Positions 1 to 7,577 of a stretch of DNA of 33,651 nt are shown here, in pieces. A program made the translations under genes and the position numbers. Location: assembly GCA_002772815.1 (NCBI GenBank), contig PFDQ01000019.1, forward strand, positions 1 through 33,651, in the 5' to 3' direction. Below the pieces are notes generated by a model. That model had not been told where the DNA came from. It saw nothing but the letters and a program-made list of their open reading frames with translations, and made no database searches. Numbering within the stretch: the first letter of the stretch is position 1; each line of letters begins with the position of its first letter. The stretch comes from Candidatus Peregrinibacteria bacterium CG10_big_fil_rev_8_21_14_0_10_42_8. Lineage in GTDB: Bacteria; Patescibacteriota; Gracilibacteria; Peribacterales; Peribacteraceae.

Positions 1-618
1 ATTGTGATGTTGAAGTATATCAGTAATCATTTGTGTTTTACGTGATAGTACTTCTTCGATTTTTTCTTCATCTTCATCTTCATCTTCTATAGTGGATCCT
101 GTTCCTGCGACAAAGATACCAACGTCAGAAAGGCTTGGTGTATCAGTATCGTTACGTTCTTCAGTTGCACTGCCGTGCAACAGTCCGGCAGCGATTTCTG
201 CGTAGCGCTTACGAATACGATTATGTGCCGCAGCACCACCAGTTTGTACATTAACGGTCAATGGTCCCGTAGTCCCTGGGGAGGATGCAAAGTCAAACGC
301 ATCAATAGCGAATACGCTGTAATAATAATTGCCATTTTCCAGATCGGTGTCAGCGTACGACAATGTTGAATTGTCGACGGTGGTCGTAACCAGAGTGCCA
401 GAAGAAGTACTTGCAGGTGCGGATGTAACACTACGACGAACCATGAAATGGTCTGCCGGAGCCTGGGCATCCCAAGATAAGTTAATTGTTGATCCGTCCA
501 CAGAAGAGGTAACTGTCGGTGTAATAATCCCATCCGCAAATACAGGAACGGCAGACATACAGAGCATCGGCAGACCGAGTGCAATTGCTACGCCATAGTG
601 AAAGCGAGGGAAACGCAT
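1..618 (-). CDS. Secreted/surface protein with fibronectin type III-like domain, C-terminus off window
   Basis: Open minus frame from ATG at 618 to the window edge (206 codons, not in the ORF track because no stop is in the window): MRFPRFHYGVAIALGLPMLCMSAVPVFADGIITPTVTSSVDGSTINLSWDAQAPADHFMVRRSV...; signal peptide followed by FnIII-like pattern; acidic EDEDEDEEKIEE stretch near the edge. Confidence 0.75.
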   Translation of the reverse strand, partial: MRFPRFHYGVAIALGLPMLCMSAVPVFADGIITPTVTSSVDGSTINLSWDAQAPADHFMVRRSVTSAPASTSSGTLVTTTVDNSTLSYADTDLENGNYYYSVFAIDAFDFASSPGTTGPLTVNVQTGGAAAHNRIRKRYAEIAAGLLHGSATEERNDTDTPSLSDVGIFVAGTGSTIEDEDEDEEKIEEVLSRKTQMITDILQHHN

Positions 619-629
619 TTACTGCATAG

Positions 630-651
630 CATAGAGGCAGTCTCCTCTATG
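630..651. promoter_or_regulatory. Perfect 8-bp inverted repeat CATAGAGG-cagtct-CCTCTATG between divergent genes
   Basis: Read directly; lies 12 nt upstream of the 618 start codon (minus gene), likely operator or 5' UTR hairpin. Confidence 0.5.
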
Positions 652-715
652 TCAAAGTGTCTGAGGATTAATACCTTTCCTCATCACAGACAAGATAGTA
701 CGGTATACTACTCTT

Positions 716-1114
716 ATGAAAAAAAACCTAGGTATCATCATCGGCTTTATTATTCTACTGGTTGCTGGCTTCTATGCATTTAACGCCTATATCTACAATG
801 AAAAACAAGGTGACGGAACCACAGTTTCCGCATATCGTGGGACACTAACTGGAAAGAAAGTATGTTTGACCTATACTGATACAAGCGAGCCACAACCTAC
901 AGGATGTGAACTTGGTATACAGACTGATGCTGGAGAGTACTACGCGCTTAATTTTGTACTACTTTCACAGACTCCCGATCCAGAGTTAGTAACAGGTGAT
1001 CGGTTTTCGGCAAGTGGTCTTATTACCCCAATAGAAATGCTTAGTACTGACCAATGGAGGAAGTACGGTATCGAGGGTATTTTTTCGGTGACTGATTCTA
1101 TCGAAAAGTTATAA
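716..1114 (+). CDS. Hypothetical membrane-anchored small protein
   Basis: MKKNLGIIIGFIILLVAGFYAFNAYIYN... single N-terminal TM/signal anchor; TATACT at 704-709 just before ATG. Confidence 0.75.
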   Translation: MKKNLGIIIGFIILLVAGFYAFNAYIYNEKQGDGTTVSAYRGTLTGKKVCLTYTDTSEPQPTGCELGIQTDAGEYYALNFVLLSQTPDPELVTGDRFSASGLITPIEMLSTDQWRKYGIEGIFSVTDSIEKL

Positions 1115-1190
1115 GCAGAGATAATTGGCTCCCGAGTTCAAACACTCTCATAGAGCTTCTGGCGGATGCGGAGAAACAGATTGCGACATC

Positions 1191-2337
1191 TTACGCACAA
1201 TTGAGCACATCGTATTCATCGCACCTATCGCCTGACCAACACTCGGGGCAGGAGCATTCACCGCCGAATACAGTTGGTCCACACGTTCCGCCATTCTGGC
1301 AGGTGTCCCCCAGTGTGGTGCAGTTGGTATCCCACATATTACACGTATCTCCGGAATAAATGCCGACGCATTCGCAACTGTATGCACCACCGGGCTCACT
1401 CGTACATACACCATCGTTTTGGCAGGGAACGGCCGCACAACCACCCGGGAACACTTGCAACGTTGTACCGGTCGACGCTCCAAGATAGTTCCCGGATGCC
1501 GATTGCGTGGCGGTAATGGTTGTGGAGCCGTTGGAAACAAGAGTTATGGTTTTACCGCTTACGGTTGCGATGGACTCATCAGCAATAGAGTAACTGATGG
1601 CACCATCACTATTGGAGGTTGGTGTTGTCATCGTAAACGGGATGTCGCCGACGTTCTTGGTAATTTGGGCAAAGAGGTCGAATGTTGGAGAAATGGCGTT
1701 CACCGTTAATGTTACCATCACCGAGGTTTCAGCATAGGTTCCGCCAGTCGCTTGCATGGCGGTAATTGTGGTGGTGCCGATTTCCACAATGGTGACAGTG
1801 GTTCCTTCAATCGTGGCAACATCGGTATTACTGCTTGTAAATGTAAATGCACCTGCACTGTCTGACGTCGGAGATAGAGTGAATGCAGCGTCGCCATATG
1901 TTTTAGTAATATCTGCAAATGTAATGCTGGGTGTCGTTAGACTGCTTTGCGATAGTTTGATTGCTTCCTCCACCCCCTCCGCCACCACGTCTTATAGAAG
2001 CGCGGAAAGCGCTCCAGCTATTGGGTGCAGAAGGTGCAAAAGTGTGTTGCGGAGTATGAACAACAGTACGTCGAGAAAATAGTGTTTTTGTTGTATTTCT
2101 CACACCTGTAAGTAACCATTGTGTAATCAGCTTTGCCTGCTCATGTAGGGGTGGAGGAGGTGTGGCATCATAAATTCCTGGTATCACCCAAGCAACAGTG
2201 GTTGTATCTGTAAGCACAGAAGAGCTGTCCGGTGTATTCGATGCAGATACTGATTTTACAGTCGATAACATCAAGTTTCCTGCCAACGTGAAAAAGAAAA
2301 TAATGATGCCAATATCAAATGGTCTGCTATGCGACAT
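1191..2337 (-). pseudogene. Surface protein with two Ig-like (MBG/BIG-type) repeats and two C-terminal EGF-like modules; appears split by a 1-nt frameshift (ORFs 1903..2337 and 1191..1988)
   Basis: N-terminal ORF has a signal anchor and ends in RRGGGGGGGSNQ...; downstream ORF, shifted by 1 nt, carries ITFADITKTYGDAAFTL... repeats and Cys-patterned EGF modules CAAVPCQNDGVCTSEPGGAYSCECVGIYSGDTC and CTTLGDTCQNGGTCGPTVFGGECSCPECWSGDRC; overlap lies at a GGAGGGGGTGGAGG tract. Confidence 0.6.
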
Positions 2338-2496
2338 TATGTAAAATTATAAAGAGAAAACGCGCCGCTGTAAATTTGAAATATCTCAATTCGTGAAACT
2401 ATGAGATTGTTTGAACTTGGATCCCCAGTTCAGATGTAATAATAACACTGATGATGGATAACAGTTACTGGAAGATTATGGCAACGGAGTTAATGA

Positions 2497-2682
2497 TTAT
2501 TGGAGATATGATGAAAATGCAGGACAGTACTTTACCCCACGTTTTTTACAACTTTTCTGCGCTTCCTTTGTAAAAGCAGTCATCCCTGTAAGTGCATTGA
2601 GCTTACTTTCAACAGATGCATACTTCATCCGTCGAAGTTGCTCTGTGTCAAAACCCGATGTTCGTGCTTTCTTTTTTTTCAT
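2497..2682 (-). CDS. Small basic protein, partner of adjacent nucleotidyltransferase
   Basis: 61 aa MKKKKARTSGFDTEQLRRMKYASVESKLNALTGMTAFTKEAQ...; overlaps the upstream NTase stop by 4 nt. Confidence 0.6.
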   Translation of the reverse strand: MKKKKARTSGFDTEQLRRMKYASVESKLNALTGMTAFTKEAQKSCKKRGVKYCPAFSSYLQ

Positions 2683-3182
2683 AGATCTTTCAATTCTAGA
2701 AGAGCAACAGCATCTTGTATATCTTTTTCTCTGTCAGATTGCTTTTTCATATCAATAAGATCATCAATGGACACGACAGGCACATCGATGTTCCACACTT
2801 CTGCACGCATGGTGTGCTCTGAAAATTTCTCGAAGTCGATTGACTGCGCAACGAGCACATCTACGTTGAACTGAGGATATTTGTCATGGATGAATGAATA
2901 GGCAATCAAGCCTTTTTCGTTAATGAATGCACGAGCTTGTTGTTCATCGGAGAGTTCTTGAATGCTTATGGGTAGCCTTTGCTGATATCCCATGTCTTCC
3001 ATGATCGTCGCCATCTTGTCCAGATTCTCTCGATCAAGGGTCAGTAGAATATCAAGATCATTCGTAAAGCGCGGATAACCATGCAAATTCACTGCCACTC
3101 CACCCACAATCAGATAGTTGATATGATTCTCAGAAAATGCGCGCAGCAGAGGTTCATAGGTTTCCATAGATGAATATATCAT
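2679..3182 (-). CDS. Nucleotidyltransferase-fold protein (MNT/AbiEii/DUF6036-like)
   Basis: INYLIVGGVAVNLHGYPRFTNDLDILLTLDRENL: G-G-x(8)-R-x-T-x-D-x-D motif; strong SD AGGAGGTGAT immediately upstream of the start. Confidence 0.85.
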   Translation of the reverse strand: MIYSSMETYEPLLRAFSENHINYLIVGGVAVNLHGYPRFTNDLDILLTLDRENLDKMATIMEDMGYQQRLPISIQELSDEQQARAFINEKGLIAYSFIHDKYPQFNVDVLVAQSIDFEKFSEHTMRAEVWNIDVPVVSIDDLIDMKKQSDREKDIQDAVALLELKDL

Positions 3183-3539
3183 ACGCTATCACCTCCTGTT
3201 ACAGAAGTTTGATTTCTGTCCAAGTTGGCTCCACAACCTGTTTGACGTTCGCGCGGACATCACCGAAACATTCCACAGACTTAAAGCGGCGTTTTCGCTA
3301 TTTAATCCAGCTCTCTAGGCAAGTTTTCAATATCGGAGTGACAGAAAAAATAGCACACAGTGCTATGGCGCGGTCATGCCAGATTCCCCCTTTCTAGGGG
3401 TTTACATATACTCTTATATATGGTAAAAATATCTTCCCTAGAATACCCTGAATTGAGTTTCTATAGTTCTTTTCTGTGTTCTAGGCGTTCATTCACATAA
3501 ACGGCAATGAAACATGATTAGAGAATCCCATTTTTGGGC

Positions 3540-3597
3540 TTTTCTAGTAACAGCAATTTGAGTATGAATTTGTGCTTAAGTTGCTGTTACTAGGAAG
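3540..3597 (+). ncRNA. Candidate structured RNA hairpin: 27 consecutive base pairs closed by an AAUU tetraloop
   Basis: 3540-3566 pairs with 3571-3597; 13-bp perfect core CTAGTAACAGCAA/TTGCTGTTACTAG plus G-U wobbles that only pair in the + strand transcript. Confidence 0.55.
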
Positions 3598-3607
3598 AGT
3601 TTCCTAG
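3590..3607 (+). promoter_or_regulatory. Overlapping hairpin CTAGGAA-gagt-TTCCTAG, mutually exclusive with the base of the 3540-3597 stem
   Basis: Perfect 7-bp arms; shares 3590-3597 with the preceding stem. Confidence 0.5.
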
Positions 3608-3698
3608 CTCCATGCCGCTCGGCAAGGAGTTCTTTACCACCTCTCATGTCTACTGTTGCAGGGACTGAGAGTTAACCTCAATCGAAGGAGATTGAACC

Positions 3699-4808
3699 AT
3701 GCAACGCGCAACTGTTCTGGAAGAAGCGAAGAGGGATGAACACATTCGACAGATGATCGAATGGCACTTCAGCCCTGACGCAGGAAGTCCGTTCTGGCTG
3801 AGCCAGATGGATGAACTTGGCTTTGATCCGCGCGAAAAGGTGAAAGGTTTCGGCGATCTCGTCGAGCATTTCCCCAACTTCGACGGTGACAAGCACCTGC
3901 GTACTGTCAGCGCTGATCAGTGGATTCCGACAGGTTTCACTGAAGCGCAACGATGGTCGATGTTCGTCACGGGCGGAACGACGGGTGACCCCAAGCGCCG
4001 ACTCGGTCGACGGGGGATGGAACGCGGTGAGTCTGATATTGCTGACGACTACCACGCGTTCGCCAAGCACCTTTCTGCCGGAGGGGGTTTCCCCCAAGGC
4101 GGCAAGTGGCTCTACATTGGTCCCGGAGGTCCGCGTCGTCTGAAGCGTGGAGTGGAAGTCCTCTCCAACGTCCACGAGTCGGTGTTTATTGAAATCGACA
4201 TGGACGTGGCGTGGATGAAGAGTGGCAACAATACCTTGAAGGGTCCCTACAAGCGGGAACTCGTCGAGCGTGCCATTGGTGCGCTGCGACGTGATCGCCC
4301 CGACAAGGTGTTCTGCCCGCCGATTCTCATTATGGCAATTGGCGAACTCTTCGACTGGTCGGAGAGTGGCGTCACCGGCGTGTTTGCCGGTGGTACGGAA
4401 ATGTCACCGGAGACGGTGCGTTTTATTCACGAGGAGTTGTTCAGAGGCAAAGTCCATTTCGCGCCGACCTACGGGAACGCGCTGGTGGGCATCGCTCCGA
4501 ATCGTCCTTACTCCACGTTCGATCGACCAATCGCCGGTCAAGATCCTTACCAAGTCATCTACCAGCCGCTGCAACCGCAAACGCTGCTACGGGTGACGAA
4601 GAAGGGGGACAGCCAGTCTCTGGTCGAGTATGGTGAGTTCGGCTACGTCGAAATCACCACAGTCACGAAGAGTTGGTTCATGCCGCGCTTTCTTGAGCGC
4701 GACTACGCCAAACGCATTGCTCCGACAGAAGAGTTTCCGTGGGATGGTCTGGCTGAAATCCAGCCTCCGCCGGAACTCAAAGGCAAACTGTCCACAGGTG
4801 TTTACTAA
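3699..4808 (+). CDS. ANL-superfamily adenylating enzyme (acyl-protein synthetase/phenylacetate-CoA ligase-like)
   Basis: P-loop-like FVTGGTTGDPKRR; FAGGTEMSPETVRFIHEELF...FAPTYGNALVG; RBS GAAGGAG 8 nt upstream; visibly GC-richer than neighbours. Confidence 0.75.
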   Translation: MQRATVLEEAKRDEHIRQMIEWHFSPDAGSPFWLSQMDELGFDPREKVKGFGDLVEHFPNFDGDKHLRTVSADQWIPTGFTEAQRWSMFVTGGTTGDPKRRLGRRGMERGESDIADDYHAFAKHLSAGGGFPQGGKWLYIGPGGPRRLKRGVEVLSNVHESVFIEIDMDVAWMKSGNNTLKGPYKRELVERAIGALRRDRPDKVFCPPILIMAIGELFDWSESGVTGVFAGGTEMSPETVRFIHEELFRGKVHFAPTYGNALVGIAPNRPYSTFDRPIAGQDPYQVIYQPLQPQTLLRVTKKGDSQSLVEYGEFGYVEITTVTKSWFMPRFLERDYAKRIAPTEEFPWDGLAEIQPPPELKGKLSTGVY

Positions 4809-4841
4809 ACCATGCACTAACAGAAAGGAAAACGTGCAACC

Positions 4842-6263
4842 ATGACTATTCAACTTCCTGCCCTTCGCTTCGGCGATGGGTATCAAAGCCTCAACCGCAA
4901 CCCGGTCGTTGACTTGGGTTCGGGGGAGGAGATCGCAACGCTTGGACTGGTTGACGGGTCCATGATTGCAACCGACTGCCTTCATGGCGGGAGGTTGCAA
5001 GTCGCATTGGATGCGCTTCAGGCAATTCCAGTGCGAAAACGGATCGCAATGTCAGTCGAAGCGGCTAATCACTTCGAGAGTGCCACGCTCGATTGCGGGG
5101 GTGATGATCAGACCCTCGACAATTACATCGAGCAACTCGCTCGTACGAGTGGACTGTCCTTCGCGCTTGCCAAAGCGAATACCTCGCGTATTTGCGCGGC
5201 ATTGCGAAGCACCGAGGACGTGTTGAACGGATTGTCGCGTGGCTTGCCACTCGACATCTACGACACTGGTTTCGGTACACAGGGTGGAGCCAATGTGCGG
5301 ATTAATCCCCGCATAAAGGCTCTCGGATGCTGCATGCCGAATAACTCACCCGGCGTGCATGTCCTGTGGCTGACACCGCTCGCGTTCGGCATTCCGGTTC
5401 TGATCCGACCAGGAAGTTCAGAGCCGTTCACGCCGTACCGGCTGATCCAAGCGCATATTGCCGCTGGATACCCCAAAGAAGCCTTTGGGTACTATCCATG
5501 CGACTACGGCGCAGCAGATCGCATCCCAACGCTCACGGGCGGAGGGATCGTCTTTGGGTCGGATGCAACGGTCGAGAAGTGGGCTAGCAACCCACGCGTG
5601 AACGTCCATGGTTCGGGCTACAGCAAACTCTTTCTTGGCGACGATGTCGTCGATGATTGGGAACGCTTGCTGTCCGAAATGGTGAAGAACGTTGCTGCCA
5701 ACAGTGGTCGAAGTTGCTTCGCTGTGTCGCGCATTTGCGTTCCACGGCATGCAACGCAGATCGCTGCGGCACTGGCGGAAGAGCTGGCGAAAATTGCCCC
5801 TCTCCCGCTTCAAGATCCAGAAGCGAGACTGTCTGCGATGTCGATGCCACAAGTGGCAACGATGGTCGATGAGAGTATTCGTGAAGGACTGGAGCAGGGG
5901 GATGCCACCGACGTGACCGCACGGTACCGAAAAGGCGACCGTTTGACCACGTTCGAGGGACGGACATACCTCCAGCCAACACTGGTGACGTGTCCGGGGA
6001 ATGACCATCCTCTGGCACAGAAGGAGTTTCTCTTCCCTTACTCCGCGATTGTTGAATGCTCAACAGATCAGGCATTTGCTGAAATGGGTCCAACGCTTTC
6101 GCTGGCTGTCTATACCAATGACGACCAGCTCAAAATGCGCGCCCGTCGCAGTCATGCCAGACTCGTCAGCATCAACGTGCCGACAGGGAAGCTCGACCGA
6201 CGACAGCCGCATGAAGAGGATCTCTTTGATCTCCTCTATCATCGGCAAAGCTACGTCGAGTAA
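4842..6263 (+). CDS. Aldehyde-dehydrogenase-fold protein (acyl reductase candidate)
   Basis: MPNNSPGVHVLWLTPLAFGIPVLIRPGSSEPFTPYRL and catalytic-Cys region NSGRSCFAVSRICVP typical of the ALDH fold. Confidence 0.8.
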   Translation: MTIQLPALRFGDGYQSLNRNPVVDLGSGEEIATLGLVDGSMIATDCLHGGRLQVALDALQAIPVRKRIAMSVEAANHFESATLDCGGDDQTLDNYIEQLARTSGLSFALAKANTSRICAALRSTEDVLNGLSRGLPLDIYDTGFGTQGGANVRINPRIKALGCCMPNNSPGVHVLWLTPLAFGIPVLIRPGSSEPFTPYRLIQAHIAAGYPKEAFGYYPCDYGAADRIPTLTGGGIVFGSDATVEKWASNPRVNVHGSGYSKLFLGDDVVDDWERLLSEMVKNVAANSGRSCFAVSRICVPRHATQIAAALAEELAKIAPLPLQDPEARLSAMSMPQVATMVDESIREGLEQGDATDVTARYRKGDRLTTFEGRTYLQPTLVTCPGNDHPLAQKEFLFPYSAIVECSTDQAFAEMGPTLSLAVYTNDDQLKMRARRSHARLVSINVPTGKLDRRQPHEEDLFDLLYHRQSYVE

Positions 6264-6296
6264 CGTCGTGTTTCATCAGACCGTTTTGTGAACCCC

Positions 6297-6327
6297 GCCC
6301 TCCTGCTTCGGTAGGAGGGCTTCTTTT
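6297..6327 (+). terminator. Rho-independent terminator with UUCG tetraloop
   Basis: GCCCTCCTGC-TTCG-GTAGGAGGGC followed by TTCTTTT. Confidence 0.9.
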
Positions 6328-6513
6328 AGCTTAAATAAGCCATAAATATGCTGGCTCTCCGAACTGTACGAAGTTCGAACTCATGTTACAGACACTTTCC
6401 GACGAATGGAAACTGCATTTTCTTTGCTACACGCTGCCACGAACTAGGGTTCTTCTTACCGGTATTTCTCTTAAAAATGACACGAAAGTGCCATGGTGCA
6501 GTATATTGTAAGC

Positions 6514-7428
6514 ATGACTGAACAAGGCGCACATAAACACGTATTAGATAGAGAGCTACGAAAGGCAGAGCTGAAAGAGATAATTGATGAAATGTATCCA
6601 ATACTTGTAGATATTGTTGATGAGAGTAGCTGGGTGCTTCGGGAGGCTTTTACGAGATATGATGGTAATAGAGAGAATTTAGCTATACCCCTTCTCTGTC
6701 ATTCACAGTTTGAAATGTTAGATGCAATGAGTGAATTGTGTAAGGAAGCCATATACCTGCCTGCATACTTACAGTTACGCTCAATACAAGAATCGCATTA
6801 CTATAGTAGATTTTTGGATAAGTCTGGTGATTTATTCCAAAGAAGAGCAATTGCATATGTTTATGAATATCACAGACAATACATGGTTTTAGGGAGAAGG
6901 TTGGAATCGATAAAAGGCGAAGACTCTGATTGGATTGAAAAACATTTAGAGGAGCTTGCAGAAAAAGGGTTTAAAGAGACTATCGATGAACATAAGCGAG
7001 CAAAGAAGGAAAACGGCAATCGTTCTTGCCAGTGGTATTCTCTATTTAATGGACCCGCAAATTTTACCGATTTAACAAAAGAAGTATTGGCACATATACC
7101 GGAAGGTGCGGATGGAAGTGCAGAAGCTAATTCCATAATGTATGGAATGTATTCTCAAGGAATGCATGCTAATGACCACTATATGAGGATATCTTCCAAT
7201 AATGATGGTACTGCAGAAATAAAATCATTTCGCACTTTTAACAAAATTAATGATTTTGTTGTCTGTTATGGTCTGGCTGCACGTATGACTCTTTTTTCTG
7301 TTTCTATCTTACTTCAACGTAATTGTACTAATTCTTTTAAGCGTGGTGTTGATTTATGGATAAATAACTTTCAACCAAGACTTCAAAAACTTGAGAGATT
7401 CACACCGGAAGAAGAGGTTAATGAATAA
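6514..7428 (+). CDS. DUF5677-like protein
   Basis: Helical protein with ...WYSLFNGPANFTDLTKEVL...SIMYGMYSQGMHANDHY pattern; start chosen at second Met because TATATT (6502-6507) lies 6 nt upstream; ORF-track start is 6493. Confidence 0.6.
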   Translation: MTEQGAHKHVLDRELRKAELKEIIDEMYPILVDIVDESSWVLREAFTRYDGNRENLAIPLLCHSQFEMLDAMSELCKEAIYLPAYLQLRSIQESHYYSRFLDKSGDLFQRRAIAYVYEYHRQYMVLGRRLESIKGEDSDWIEKHLEELAEKGFKETIDEHKRAKKENGNRSCQWYSLFNGPANFTDLTKEVLAHIPEGADGSAEANSIMYGMYSQGMHANDHYMRISSNNDGTAEIKSFRTFNKINDFVVCYGLAARMTLFSVSILLQRNCTNSFKRGVDLWINNFQPRLQKLERFTPEEEVNE

Positions 7429-7429
7429 G

Positions 7430-7567
7430 CTATCTTGAGAAATAGTCATCCAGGAACTTATTGCAGAACAGACGTATGCCTTGCAGAAGCTCCTCAAGCT
7501 CCTCATCGGAACTGGTTGTGTCTCCAAGCATCTTTCGACATTCAGCAACGGTTAAGGGTTTTGTCAT
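7430..7567 (-). CDS. Small 45-aa protein
   Basis: MTKPLTVAECRKMLGDTTSSDEELEELLQGIRLFCNKFLDDYFSR; immediately downstream of the DUF2779 gene; ORF track extends it to 7618. Confidence 0.6.
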   Translation of the reverse strand: MTKPLTVAECRKMLGDTTSSDEELEELLQGIRLFCNKFLDDYFSR

Positions 7568-7577
7568 AGGTAAGGGG

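Noticed and set aside
1148-1540. Minus-strand 130-aa ORF
   Set aside because: Overlaps the EGF-domain frame in a different frame and shows no domain-like pattern.
2412-2432. TGAACT...AGTTCA hairpin as terminator
   Set aside because: Short, with a mismatch and no T tract in either direction.
2454-2573. Plus-strand 39-aa ORF MDNSYWKIMATELMIIGDMMKMQDS...
   Set aside because: Antisense to the end of the small NTase-partner gene; no independent support.
3544-3593. Integron attC-like site
   Set aside because: The palindrome lacks the RYYYAAC/GTTRRRY core-site pattern and no integrase is present; RNA hairpin is the better reading.
5065-6093. Several long ORFs on the minus strand and alternative frames inside the 3699-6263 cassette
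   Set aside because: They are antisense shadows of GC-rich coding sequence; the + frames carry clear ANL and ALDH motifs and SD sites.
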